From Velocimicrobium porci (GTDB taxonomy: Bacteria > Bacillota > Clostridia > Lachnospirales > Lachnospiraceae): a stretch of 64,000 nucleotides of DNA. Positions within the stretch are counted from its first letter, which is position 1. The number at the start of each line of letters is the position of its first letter. The stretch lies in contig NZ_VUMT01000002.1 of the NCBI RefSeq assembly GCF_009696045.1, positions 164,310-228,309 on the forward strand, in the 5' to 3' direction. The notes below the pieces were generated by a model. That model made no database searches. It saw only the letters and a program-made list of their open reading frames with translations, and was not told the DNA's origin. The position numbers were made by a program, and so were the translations under genes. This document shows positions 54,053 to 62,200 of the stretch, piece after piece.

Positions 54053-55068
54053 TATGACACCTCCCATTCCTCTTTTCGTTTTTGAAACGCTTTCGCCTGC
54101 TCATAATTTCCCAGCTTCTCGTAGCAAAATGCAAGCCTCTCTAATGCCCAATCTCCTCCACAATGAATATTTAATATACTAGAAGATTCATAAGCTGCAT
54201 TATAATACCATAAAACGGCTTCTAAATAGTCTTCTTCCGATACATAAAATTCACCTAATTCATAACATATTTCAGAAGAGGGATTACTTGCTACTTCTTT
54301 TAATGTATTTTTAAAAAACTCTTTTTCCCGACCTAATAACCGATATGCTCTTGCTAGCACGCAGGCAGCTTCTTTTACCTCATCTAACGAACGGCTCTCG
54401 TCTATCATTGTTTTTTCAAAAATAGGTATAGCAGAAACAAAATCTTCATATTCTCCAGCAATAAATAATTCCTTTGCATACATTGTATGAAGCTTTTTCG
54501 AAATTCGCAGTCCTTTCCGCTCCATTTTAAAAAAAATAGAAAAATCCCTTCCGGCATGACTGTCAAGCGGTTTATGCTCAATTCGAATATCACTGTCATA
54601 AATAATCGGCTCTAACCGCACTGCCTCATGAAGAGGCTCTTCCCATATAAAAGTTCGAAGCCGTTTATAAAGCTTTGGTCTATATTCTTCATCAAAATTG
54701 TAAGTTGTTCCATATTCTAATTGATTGCAATAAAGCATTTGAACAATTTCAATCTCAGGAAGCAAAATCTCCTTTAACTGTATAAAACGTTCTCTATTCT
54801 TATCATCAATGACTTCGTCTGCATCTGCAACATAAATATAATCCATTGTCGCTTTCGAAAAGGAATAATTCCTTGCAGCAGAAAAATCATCACTCCACTC
54901 ATAATCATATACTTTATCTGTATATAAGTGGGCAATCTCTTTCGTTTTATCCGTCGAACCGGTGTCTACAATAATGATTTCATCCATAATGTCAGAAAGG
55001 CTGTCTAAACATCGTTTCAAAACCTTCTCTTCGTTTTTCACAATCATACATAAACTGATTGTAATCAT
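54052..55068 (-). CDS. Family 2 glycosyltransferase with helical (TPR-like) C terminus
   Basis: About 338 aa. N-terminal GT2 fold: ISLCMIVKNEEKVLKRCLDSL, IIIVDTGSTDKT, YVADADEVI with the acidic metal motif. The second half has helical repeats (TPR-like) with FAYEKLGNYEQAKAFQKR near the end. This resembles SunS-type and related GT2s, but the acceptor cannot be told. ATG at 55068 follows AAGGAG by seven bases; a longer start at 55104 lacks support. Lies 12 bases after the CBS gene and is coupled to lspA. Confidence 0.82.
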   Translation of the reverse strand: MITISLCMIVKNEEKVLKRCLDSLSDIMDEIIIVDTGSTDKTKEIAHLYTDKVYDYEWSDDFSAARNYSFSKATMDYIYVADADEVIDDKNRERFIQLKEILLPEIEIVQMLYCNQLEYGTTYNFDEEYRPKLYKRLRTFIWEEPLHEAVRLEPIIYDSDIRIEHKPLDSHAGRDFSIFFKMERKGLRISKKLHTMYAKELFIAGEYEDFVSAIPIFEKTMIDESRSLDEVKEAACVLARAYRLLGREKEFFKNTLKEVASNPSSEICYELGEFYVSEEDYLEAVLWYYNAAYESSSILNIHCGGDWALERLAFCYEKLGNYEQAKAFQKRKEEWEVS

Positions 55069-55079
55069 TTGTTTTCTCC

Positions 55080-55484
55080 TTATTTGAACATTTTTTCGTG
55101 ACAATATTGTAAAATATCTTTCCTTGTTACAATACCTATAAATACATTATCATCATCGATAACAGGAACGAAGTTCTGCTTCATAGCCGTAGTAATTAAA
55201 TCAGTTATATCTGCATTAATGCTAACCGGTTCATTGATTGTTCTTCGTTTCATATCTTTCACACGCATATGTTCAATATCATTAAGACTCATCTCTCGTT
55301 GTTCTAAAAACATCCATAGAAAGTCCCCTTCTGTAGCCGTTCCTATATATTTTCCCTCCGCATTAATAATAGGTATTGCTGTATATCCATAATGTTTCAT
55401 TTTCTCCAAAGCCTGCCGGATGTAACATGTGTCGTCAATATATGCTACCTCACTTTTTGGAGTTAGAAAAAATAGTATGTTCAT
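55080..55484 (-). CDS. CBS-domain protein
   Basis: 134 aa made of two CBS repeats: CYIRQALEKMKHYGYTAIPIINAEGKYIGTATEGDF and the pair around ITDLITTAMKQNFVPVIDDDNVFIGIVTRKDIL. CBS pairs bind adenine nucleotides as energy sensors. No fused enzyme. First gene of the run to lspA; target unknown. Confidence 0.85.
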   Translation of the reverse strand: MNILFFLTPKSEVAYIDDTCYIRQALEKMKHYGYTAIPIINAEGKYIGTATEGDFLWMFLEQREMSLNDIEHMRVKDMKRRTINEPVSINADITDLITTAMKQNFVPVIDDDNVFIGIVTRKDILQYCHEKMFK

Positions 55485-55665
55485 GACTTTTACTCCTTGT
55501 GTTCTTTTTCTAAATTATCAAAAAATATAACTTGCTTCCCAAAATTTAGATTTTCTCAACATCTTTATTTTAATCCATTCTAACTTAATTGACAACAATC
55601 TAAATATTAAAATTAATGTACATAAAATTAAATTTTTTCTTTTTCTTAATAAGTTCGACAAACAG

Positions 55666-55838
55666 AACAAAGTGAACAAGTCCACCTCAACTCCCTGTAT
55701 CCCTCACTTATGAGGGACTTGCTCCACTTTGCGTGCCAGATGCGTGTTGCATGCTTTTTGCAACAATACTCCTTTCGCATCTGTGCACATCCTCGCGGAG
55801 CGTTTTTGCTTTATAGGAGACAAAGTTTTCTATAAAGC
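55666..55838 (-). repeat. 173-bp structured repeat, copy B
   Basis: Full copy, same length and stems as copy A, with scattered substitutions (GTGAAC for GTGGAC). On the minus strand it begins right after the U-tract of the first tRNA array's terminator. The flank 55485-55665 is AT-rich with nothing else seen. Confidence 0.9.
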
Positions 55839-55869
55839 AAAAAAGGCTTCAGAATTTATTTCTGAAGCC
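55839..55869 (-). terminator. Terminator of first tRNA array
   Basis: Minus strand GGCTTCAGAA / TTCTGAAGCC stem, AT-rich loop, TTTTTT, directly abutting repeat copy B. Confidence 0.88.
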
Positions 55870-55881
55870 TTCCACTTTTAA

Positions 55882-55961
55882 TGCGGATGAAGGGACTCGA
55901 ACCCCCACGGTCTCCCACTAGATCCTAAGTCTAGCGCGTCTGCCAGTTCCGCCACATCCGC
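55882..55961 (-). tRNA. tRNA-Leu (TAG)
   Basis: Class II tRNA with long variable arm; anticodon loop CTTAGGA. T-loop GGTTCGAGTCC present. No CCA encoded. Last of seven. Confidence 0.95.
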
Positions 55962-55970
55962 ATAAAAAAA

Positions 55971-56043
55971 TGAGACATCGGGGATTCGAACCCCGGACAA
56001 CTTGATTAAAAGTCAAGTGCTCTACCGACTGAGCTAATATCCC
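55971..56043 (-). tRNA. tRNA-Lys (TTT)
   Basis: Acceptor GGGATAT / ATGTCTC; anticodon loop CTTTTAA; T-arm GGGGTTCGAATCCCC. No CCA encoded. Confidence 0.95.
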
Positions 56044-56048
56044 ATAAA

Positions 56049-56120
56049 CTGGGCTAGCTGGATTCGAACCAGCGAATGCAGGAGTCAAAGTCCTGTGCCT
56101 TACCGCTTGGCGATAGCCCA
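56049..56120 (-). tRNA. tRNA-Gln (TTG)
   Basis: Begins TGGGCTATCGCCAAGC as usual for Gln; anticodon loop CTTTGAC. No CCA encoded. Confidence 0.95.
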
Positions 56121-56153
56121 ATAAAAAGTTTTATATTTAGACATAAATATAAA

Positions 56154-56227
56154 GGTGGATAGAGGGACTCGAACCCTCGGCCTCCAGAGCCACAATCTGG
56201 CGCGCTAGCCAACTGCGCCATACCCAC
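56154..56227 (-). tRNA. tRNA-His (GTG)
   Basis: Anticodon loop TTGTGGC; a further G just before the 5' end (base 56228) can pair with discriminator C, as required for tRNA-His. Confidence 0.95.
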
Positions 56228-56289
56228 CATGTTTTTCACCTAAAGATGCTTAAAACATATTTATCAACTTTACTTTTGACAAGTAAAAA

Positions 56290-56363
56290 CGTGCCAGAAG
56301 GGATTCGAACCCCCGACACACGGCTTAGAAGGCCGTTGCTCTATCCAACTGAGCTACTAGCAC
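56290..56363 (-). tRNA. tRNA-Arg (TCT)
   Basis: Acceptor GTGCTAG / CTGGCAC; anticodon loop CTTCTAA. No CCA encoded. Confidence 0.95.
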
Positions 56364-56395
56364 GTATTTCGTCAATCAGCAAATGCTGTTGGCGA

Positions 56396-56466
56396 AGCGG
56401 GTGATGGGAATCGAACCCACGTATCTAGCTTGGAAGGCTAGTGTTCTACCATTGAACTACACCCGC
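56396..56466 (-). tRNA. tRNA-Gly (TCC)
   Basis: Acceptor GCGGGTG / CACCCGC; anticodon loop CTTCCAA. No CCA encoded. Confidence 0.95.
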
Positions 56467-56484
56467 ACAATATGAAATTGTAAG

Positions 56485-56559
56485 TCGGGGTGACAGGATT
56501 CGAACCTGCGACCTCTTGATCCCAAATCAAGCGCTCTAGCCAAGCTGAGCCACACCCCG
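56485..56559 (-). tRNA. tRNA-Pro (TGG)
   Basis: Acceptor CGGGGTG / CACCCCG; anticodon loop TTTGGGA. First gene of the array, ~65 bases after the promoter. Confidence 0.95.
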
Positions 56560-56626
56560 TTATTAACGGTTTTTTGTTTTGCGTTTATGTTTTTGTTTTT
56601 TTCTTTATCGCCTCAACGCAAGATAT

Positions 56627-56655
56627 ATTATATGCGATGAAGAACTAAATGTCAA
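56627..56655 (-). promoter_or_regulatory. Consensus promoter of the first tRNA array
   Basis: Minus strand TTGACA (56655-56650), exactly 17 bases, TATAAT (56632-56627): both hexamers match sigma-A consensus fully. An A-tract lies just upstream on the transcribed strand's UP-element side. Confidence 0.9.
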
Positions 56656-56659
56656 CACT

Positions 56660-56918
56660 TTTTTGAAACTTTTTTTGATTTTTTTTTACAAGACGTGCAA
56701 ACCCTTGATTTTACTGGGTTTTTTAAATGATTTTTTTTTGATTTTTTTTCGTTTTTTCTAGTTTTTTTTCCAAATTTGAAAATTTTTTTTGATTTTTTTC
56801 TTTTATTTTTTTCTTTCGGAGAGTTCATTTCAATCTAAAGTTTATTGCCAAAAAATTTGTCCACTTTTTTGTTTTATATTTTTTTTATATTTTTTATTTT
56901 TATTTTATTTCTTGAATA
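56660..56918. other. T-rich low-complexity stretch
   Basis: About 260 bases dominated by T runs on the plus strand with repeated TTTTTTGATTTTTT-like units. No credible gene. On the minus strand it is A-rich and lies upstream of the tRNA promoter, where it could serve as an extended UP element or curved DNA. Confidence 0.6.
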
Positions 56919-56968
56919 AACAAAGTGGAGCGTTTTTACTTTATAGGAGACGAACTTTCCTATAAAGT
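56919..56968 (-). repeat. 50-bp deletion form of the structured repeat (copy D)
   Basis: Keeps the first eight bases of the left stem (CAAAGTGGA) and the whole terminal hairpin with CTTTATAGGAGA / TTTCCTATAAAG. The central ~123 bases are gone. It begins right after the U-tract of the yfcE-unit terminator on the minus strand. Confidence 0.85.
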
Positions 56969-57036
56969 AAAAAACTGTCATAAACGGAGCTCTTTAACAA
57001 AAAATATTTTCATCAAAAAACTTCCGTTTATAACAG
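56969..57036 (-). terminator. Terminator after the yfcE-type gene
   Basis: Minus strand arms CTGTTATAAACGGA and TCCGTTTATGACAG (one mismatch) with a 34-base loop, then TTTTTT against repeat copy D. Confidence 0.7.
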
Positions 57037-57046
57037 CCTGGTTATT

Positions 57047-57529
57047 TTACTTTAAATAATTCAATGTAAAGTGAGCAACGCCTGTCCGGTCTAAATCCAT
57101 AATCATATACGTTGGTATATGCCCTTCTTGTCTGGGTTTCGAAATACTTCCCGGATTTAAAGCTATAATATCGTCGTCATTCTCAATCAAGGGCATATGC
57201 GTATGTCCAAACATAACAATATCTGCACCTTTTTCTTTTGCCCATTCTTTAATCATATCTGTCCCGCAATATACCTGTTGCCGATGTCCATGTGTCAATA
57301 AGACACGATATGAACCTATCGTTATCATCTTTTCCCGCTCAATATCTGTAAAGTAATCATTATTGCCGGATACGAGCTCATAAGGCCATTCTGCAACCGC
57401 TTCAATGTAATCCTCACTGCCCTCCAAATCTCCCAAATGAATCAGCATATCAATTGGTGACACCTGTTCAAGCACTCTGTCTAAATTTGTATTTTTTCCA
57501 TGCGAATCGCTTACAATCAAAACTTTCAT
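57047..57529 (-). CDS. YfcE/MJ0936-type metallophosphoesterase
   Basis: 160 aa. Dimetal phosphoesterase motifs in order: SDSHGKNTNLD, HLGDLEGS, SGNNDYF, LTHGHRQQVYC and FGHTHMPLI, then NPGSISKPR. Family members cleave phosphodiesters; physiological substrate unknown. Three bases after rdgB, so in the unit amidase-rdgB-yfcE. Confidence 0.92.
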   Translation of the reverse strand: MKVLIVSDSHGKNTNLDRVLEQVSPIDMLIHLGDLEGSEDYIEAVAEWPYELVSGNNDYFTDIEREKMITIGSYRVLLTHGHRQQVYCGTDMIKEWAKEKGADIVMFGHTHMPLIENDDDIIALNPGSISKPRQEGHIPTYMIMDLDRTGVAHFTLNYLK

Positions 57530-57532
57530 TTA

Positions 57533-58138
57533 TTATAGACCTCTTTTCTCTTCCAAACGTTCTCGCATTTTTCTCAGTGCTTTTCCTCTATGACTAATTT
57601 CATTTTTCTGCTCTAGTGTTAGTTGGGCTATCGTACAACCAAACTCTGGTAAATAAAAAATCGGATCATATCCAAAGCCATTCTCTCCTTTTTCCTCATA
57701 CCCAATCCTTCCTTCAATAGTTCCTTCCGTAGTAATAACCTCTCCATTTGGAAACACACACGCTATCACAGAAACGAATCGTGCTGTTCGCTGCTCATCT
57801 TTAGCCTCTCTTAACAAATGCATAATGTGATGATTCTTAACTGTATACGGCGTATTTTCTCCCATATAACGAGCAGAATACACCCCTGGCGCTTTATCGA
57901 GATAATCTACCTCCAATCCGGAATCATCCGCCATAACCATTTCATTTGTTGCCTCCATGATTGTCTTCGCCTTAATAATTGCATTTTCTTCAAATGTAGT
58001 TCCATTTTCTTCGATCTCAATATCTAAATGCAAATCATTTAATGATACAATATCATATCCAAGATCACCCAAAATCATCCTGATTTCTTTCATCTTGCCT
58101 TCATTTCCAGTTGCAAATATTAATCGCCTATTCTCCAT
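57533..58138 (-). CDS. rdgB: XTP/dITP pyrophosphatase (RdgB/HAM1)
   Basis: 201 aa. FATGNEGKMKEI at the N terminus, ADDSGLEVDYLDKAPGVYSARY, and GENGFGYDPIFYLPE near residue 150, then SHRGKALRKM: all conserved. Removes deaminated purine triphosphates. Overlaps the amidase gene by 11 bases. Confidence 0.95.
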   Translation of the reverse strand: MENRRLIFATGNEGKMKEIRMILGDLGYDIVSLNDLHLDIEIEENGTTFEENAIIKAKTIMEATNEMVMADDSGLEVDYLDKAPGVYSARYMGENTPYTVKNHHIMHLLREAKDEQRTARFVSVIACVFPNGEVITTEGTIEGRIGYEEKGENGFGYDPIFYLPEFGCTIAQLTLEQKNEISHRGKALRKMRERLEEKRGL

Positions 58139-59303
58139 AATTCATTCCTTTCTTTGTAGTTTCCAATTGCTCACAAGCTTTCATAATACCATTATAAATG
58201 CCTGTCGCTGTTTTTTTTCTATTTTTTTCATATTTTAAAAACTTCATGTCCGTCGAATTACTCATAAAACCTACTTCAATTAAAGCAACCGGCACCTTAG
58301 AATTTGCTACAATATAAATATCGTTTCCATTCACCGTTCCTCTATTTTTTGTTTTTACTATTTTTATCAACTCGTCCAAACATAACTTTGCAAGCTTGTC
58401 TGACTTCAATGCTAAATTCTTTTGATGCTTTGTCGAATATAATACTTCACTGCCCTTTGCACTTGTATAATCACTAGAATTGCAATGGACACTAATAAAT
58501 AAATCTGCTTTCAAATCATTTGCAAGATCAAGACGTGGATTCAGATAAACCTTTTCATCTGAAAGCCTTGTGTAATAGACTTTAATGTTCTTTTCTTTAT
58601 CCAAAAGTTCTTTTAAATAAAGTACAATGCTTAAATTAATATCTTTTTCATAATATTCCATATCATCTGTATATGTACCAATATCGTTACCACCATGCCC
58701 AGCGTCAACAACTATTATCTTATCATACACACTTCGAGGTTCTTGCAACGTAATATACACATTTTCTTCATCTTCATATACCTGCTGGATATAAATATTA
58801 TTCAGTTTTATATCTACAACCGCAGTATATAAAAAAGTATCCGGGTCATATTCATAGGAAATAAGAACATCCTCAAAGGCTTCCTCTAACGTTCCCTCAC
58901 AAGATAAACTTTTCTTTGTAATCCACTTTTCTTCCAATCCTACCATACGAACCCGAACTTGACGTGTCATATATAAATCTTCCCAGGCAATCTTTAATGT
59001 ATCTTCGGAAGGCTTTGCAAGTTTAATATAAGAATGACCTACTATCTTATCTACATCTGCAGACTCAATTTTTCTTATTTGGTTTTTTTCTTCTAATTGC
59101 TTTTCCTGCCGTTTTAACTCTTCCGTTGAAACAGACTCTAAAGACTTACGATATAAATTGGAATCTTCACTTACTTCAGCAAGAGACTCATTTGCATATA
59201 TTGTTATATTATTATATTGTGTTAAAACAACGGAAAATAAAACTACCATTAACATAGCTGACATGCTTTTCATTGCTAACACTTTTAATGTCTTTTCATC
59301 CAT
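58128..59303 (-). CDS. N-acetylmuramoyl-L-alanine amidase (Amidase_3)
   Basis: 391 aa. N-terminal membrane anchor or signal (SMSAMLMVVLFSVVLTQYN, ~13-31), a linker with beta-rich AMIN-like portion, then Amidase_3 from ~190: VVDAGHGGNDIGT, YTRLSDEKVYLNPRLDLAN, DLFISVHCNSSD and ALIEVGFMSNSTD carry the zinc His/Glu residues. Cleaves the peptide from MurNAc in cell-wall turnover or spore/cell separation. AGGAGG upstream. Confidence 0.92.
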   Translation of the reverse strand: MDEKTLKVLAMKSMSAMLMVVLFSVVLTQYNNITIYANESLAEVSEDSNLYRKSLESVSTEELKRQEKQLEEKNQIRKIESADVDKIVGHSYIKLAKPSEDTLKIAWEDLYMTRQVRVRMVGLEEKWITKKSLSCEGTLEEAFEDVLISYEYDPDTFLYTAVVDIKLNNIYIQQVYEDEENVYITLQEPRSVYDKIIVVDAGHGGNDIGTYTDDMEYYEKDINLSIVLYLKELLDKEKNIKVYYTRLSDEKVYLNPRLDLANDLKADLFISVHCNSSDYTSAKGSEVLYSTKHQKNLALKSDKLAKLCLDELIKIVKTKNRGTVNGNDIYIVANSKVPVALIEVGFMSNSTDMKFLKYEKNRKKTATGIYNGIMKACEQLETTKKGMNYGE

Positions 59304-59380
59304 CTGCCAAATGACCTCCTACAACTGCAAAAATTATACTACATCTTTCTCATTTTCGCAATATTTTCGTAAAATAACCA

Positions 59381-60532
59381 TTATTTCTGTGTTTTTTTCG
59401 GAGGTTTCGGTCCCATGTACTGATAAAAGTAGGTCTTCATCATACCGTTATAAATTTTACGATTTTTATCTGCTTTTCTTCCAATATAACGCTGAGCATC
59501 TTCAAAACCAGTAATTATAAAATAAGACCAAGTATCTAATTTCCCAAATGTTTCCCCAATTTCCTTATAAAGTGTTGGCATCGCCGCTTTTTCATCGATA
59601 CGCTCTCCATAAGGTGGATTTGTAATAATAAAACCATATTTTTTAGGATTACTCAAATCCTGCATTGGTCTTTGTTGGAAATGAATATGAGAGTCCACAC
59701 CTGCAAGTTTGGCGTTCTCTCTCGCCGCTCTGACCATACTTCCATCAATATCATAGCCCTGTATATTCATCTCAACATCTTCACGTATATTGTCATTTGC
59801 TTCCGTAATTGCTTCATACCATGCCTTCTTCGCCACCAAATGAGTCCAGCCTTCACTTATAAAATCACGATTCATTCCAGGAGCTATATTCGCACCAATC
59901 ATAGCTGCTTCTATTGGAATAGTCCCACACCCACAGAATGGATCAACTAAAATTCTATCCTCTCTCCAAGGTGTCAACATAATTAATGCAGCCGCCAAAG
60001 TTTCTGTAATCGGAGCTTTACTCGTCAGTAAACGATATCCTCTTTTGTGTAAAGAATCACCTGAAGTATCGATTCCAACTGTAACCTCATCCTTCATGAT
60101 AGTCACTCGAATTGGAAATGACTCTCCTGTTTCATCAAACCATGTTTTATTATATTTTTCCTTTAAACGTTCTACTATTGCCTTTTTCATAATAGACTGT
60201 ATATCAGAAGGACTAAATAATTTACTTTTTATAGATGTCGCCTTTGCAACCCAAAACTTTCCATCGACCGGAATATAATTTTCCCATGGAAGTGCTTTTG
60301 TAGCTTCAAACAACTCATCAAATGTTGTAGCTTTAAATTTTCCTATCTTTAACAAAACTCGCTCTGTAGTACGCAAAAATATATTTGCACGACAAATAGT
60401 ATTTTCATCGCCTAAAAATGTTACTTTTCCATCCTCAACAGAACTTATTTCATATCCTAAATCTTTTATTTCTCTTTTTAATACAGCTTCCAGTCCGAAA
60501 TGACATGGCGCTATAAATTCCATTTGACTCAT
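59381..60532 (-). CDS. rlmL: RlmL-type rRNA guanine-N2 methyltransferase
   Basis: About 383 aa. THUMP domain at the N terminus, then the Rossmann methyltransferase with DPFCGCGTIPIEAAMIG and the catalytic NPPYGER motif. Close to B. subtilis YpsC and the RlmL N-terminal half. I chose the ATG at 60532, where AAGGAG stands eight bases ahead; a longer frame to 60652 would overlap the upstream gene and is not similar. Confidence 0.9.
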   Translation of the reverse strand: MSQMEFIAPCHFGLEAVLKREIKDLGYEISSVEDGKVTFLGDENTICRANIFLRTTERVLLKIGKFKATTFDELFEATKALPWENYIPVDGKFWVAKATSIKSKLFSPSDIQSIMKKAIVERLKEKYNKTWFDETGESFPIRVTIMKDEVTVGIDTSGDSLHKRGYRLLTSKAPITETLAAALIMLTPWREDRILVDPFCGCGTIPIEAAMIGANIAPGMNRDFISEGWTHLVAKKAWYEAITEANDNIREDVEMNIQGYDIDGSMVRAARENAKLAGVDSHIHFQQRPMQDLSNPKKYGFIITNPPYGERIDEKAAMPTLYKEIGETFGKLDTWSYFIITGFEDAQRYIGRKADKNRKIYNGMMKTYFYQYMGPKPPKKTQK

Positions 60533-60620
60533 GTATTTTCTCCTTTTCGTTCTCATCATTTTCATTATGACCGATTTCTTAAATATCGTCAACGAATATT
60601 TTACTATCATCCATAGATAT

Positions 60621-60953
60621 TCACTCACCATCCATAAAATTTTTACTTCCATCCATCAACAATTTACTTCTGGCACCATGAATCCCACCATATAATGTCT
60701 TAACATTTATTCCCTCTTTTTCTAGCTGACGCGCTGCAAGCAGACTTATATTTCCCCTCTCACAATATAAAATAATATTTTTATATCCATTCAGCCTTCT
60801 AATTTTTTGTTCAAGTGCCTCATAAGGAATGTTAATCGCTCCTAATATATGTTCTTTTTCAAAGACTTCTTTTTTCCTCAAATCTATAATTAAAGTCCCA
60901 TTCTTCCCCATATATCCAATCATTTCATTTGGAGATATTGTTTCGAATGCCAT
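60621..60953 (-). CDS. Rhodanese-like domain protein
   Basis: 110 aa, one rhodanese domain: TLIDLRKKEVFEKEHILGAINIPYE, then the active-site loop YCERGNIS with the Cys and ARQLEKEGINVKTLYGGI. Transfers sulfur or binds it. ATG at 60953 has AAAGGTGA before it. Confidence 0.88.
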   Translation of the reverse strand: MAFETISPNEMIGYMGKNGTLIIDLRKKEVFEKEHILGAINIPYEALEQKIRRLNGYKNIILYCERGNISLLAARQLEKEGINVKTLYGGIHGARSKLLMDGSKNFMDGE

Positions 60954-61020
60954 AAAATCACCTTTTTCTATTATTCTATTCTTGTTTTTTTCACTATGTG
61001 CACTTTTGTATCTAATTTGT

Positions 61021-61072
61021 AAAAAAGACATTACCCTATAACAAAAAATGTTATAAAATAATGTCTTTTTCT
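61021..61072. terminator. Bidirectional terminator
   Basis: AAAAAAGACATTA / TAATGTCTTTTT arms with an inner TATAAC/GTTATA stem. Lies after the small Asn/Ser-rich gene on the minus strand. Confidence 0.75.
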
Positions 61073-61115
61073 ACTCTTATAGAACCATTTCTTTAATTTT
61101 TATACTTCTAAATAA

Positions 61116-61289
61116 TTAGTTTTTAGAAGTGTTCTGGGATGAGTTTTTTGAACTATTCTGGGATGAATTCTTGGAAGAATTCTGATAATCATTTTGAGAT
61201 GAATTCTTAGAAGAATTGCTGCTATAGTTTTGGCTTCCTGTTGTGTTACTTGTTTTGTTTTGATATTCATTATTAGAATTTTTAGCCAT
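61116..61289 (-). CDS. 57-residue Asn/Ser-rich repeat protein
   Basis: MAKNSNNEYQ start, then tandem SKNSSQN-type units to the end (SSKNSSQN repeated four to five times). AAGGAGG is eight bases before the ATG, so it is very probably translated. No hydrophobic core, so it is likely unfolded. The composition recalls gamma-type small acid-soluble spore proteins, which are Asn/Gln-rich with repeats; the link is only by composition. Flanked by a terminator and by a candidate small RNA on the other strand. Confidence 0.75.
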   Translation of the reverse strand: MAKNSNNEYQNKTSNTTGSQNYSSNSSKNSSQNDYQNSSKNSSQNSSKNSSQNTSKN

Positions 61290-61417
61290 AATAATTTTCC
61301 TCCTTAAAAGTCTTATTTAAGCTACAAAATTATTATGTACTTTTTCTCCCTTTTTATACTTTAAAAATAATCTTTTTTCTTTCTAAAACTTTTCTAGTAA
61401 TTTTTTTGTATTTTTAC

Positions 61418-61446
61418 TTGCATTTCTAATACAAATGTATTATAAT
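61418..61446 (+). promoter_or_regulatory. Promoter of a candidate small RNA
   Basis: TTGCAT (61418-61423), 17-bp spacer, TATAAT (61441-61446), with no gene in front on this strand. Confidence 0.75.
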
Positions 61447-61452
61447 CGGTCT

Positions 61453-61561
61453 TGTGTCTGTAGCTCACCCCTTAAGGGCTATGACACGACCCCTTATTAA
61501 TTATTTATACTCCCCTCATAGAAAATACCACTAGATAACTAGTGGCATTTTCTCTTTTTTT
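61453..61561 (+). ncRNA. Candidate ~110-nt small RNA
   Basis: A strong promoter and a clear intrinsic terminator bracket ~110 bases with no open frame. Hairpin 1 pairs GTGTC with GACAC and TAGC with GCTA, around CCC/GGG. A single-stranded C-rich stretch (ACCCCTT, CTCCCCTC) follows, and the terminator stem is AGAAAATACCACTAG / CTAGTGGCATTTTCT with a T run. C-rich loops of this kind base-pair with Shine-Dalgarno sites in Gram-positive sRNAs such as RsaE. Family not recognised. Confidence 0.65.
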
Positions 61562-61595
61562 ATATATTTTATTTTTCACAATATATACATCTTGA

Positions 61596-62093
61596 TTACT
61601 GCTGAAATAAACTTATAATAAGTCGTACAATAAAAATAATTGCTAAAATCGGTAATACTACCGTAACTAATAAATTAATACTAATTGCAGCAATGGCAAA
61701 AACAACAACTAATACTAAACATACAATAACAATAGCAATAAGCTTTTGATACCACTTCATAGAATCCCAACTGTAATATTTTGTGTAGCTGTTCCCTTTT
61801 GATGAACCAGATTGAGAAGAATCTCTCTCATTACTTCCATGATCATAAACTTCTTCGTCATATCCATTTCCTGAATAATATCCAGTATATCCCGACGATC
61901 CTTGTGAGGCTGTATAAGCATCTATAATAGTTCTTGCTATTAAGCGTGGGTCACCCAGTTCATTAAGCTTATCTTTTTCATTCCCCGAACTAATATACTC
62001 TTCATAGTATCTTATATTAGATTCAATTTCATAATCAGGTATTTCTCCAGCAAGATGTTGCCTTAATGTCACTAAAAAATCTTGTTTATTCAT
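61596..62093 (-). CDS. DUF1700 (HAAS) family membrane protein
   Basis: 165 aa. The N terminus MNKQDFLVTLRQHLAGEIPD with NIRYYEEYI is the HAAS/DUF1700 signature. A Gly/Ser/Tyr-rich linker follows, then two membrane segments (~115-140, 143-162). These proteins usually work with PadR-type regulators in envelope signalling, but none is adjacent. Confidence 0.85.
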   Translation of the reverse strand: MNKQDFLVTLRQHLAGEIPDYEIESNIRYYEEYISSGNEKDKLNELGDPRLIARTIIDAYTASQGSSGYTGYYSGNGYDEEVYDHGSNERDSSQSGSSKGNSYTKYYSWDSMKWYQKLIAIVIVCLVLVVVFAIAAISINLLVTVVLPILAIIFIVRLIISLFQQ

Positions 62094-62200
62094 CTAATTC
62101 TCCATTTACAATCAAGTCTGATTAACCGTTTTATTTCTTTTGGTTTCCCTACATCATAACCTTTCTGCAATTTCAACTTACATTTACTATATTGATGTAT

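Noticed and set aside
56579..56761. Open frame in the T-rich stretch
   Set aside because: Its Phe/Leu-rich translation is a product of poly-T DNA and it overlaps the tRNA promoter.
60533..60652. N-terminal extension of the RlmL-type gene
   Set aside because: It overlaps the rhodanese gene's end and lacks homology; the ATG at 60532 has AAGGAG at proper spacing.
61116..61289. Tandem AATTCATCCCAGAA-like repeats considered as a CRISPR array
   Set aside because: Repeats are short, in phase with codons and encode SKNSSQN units; there are no spacers.
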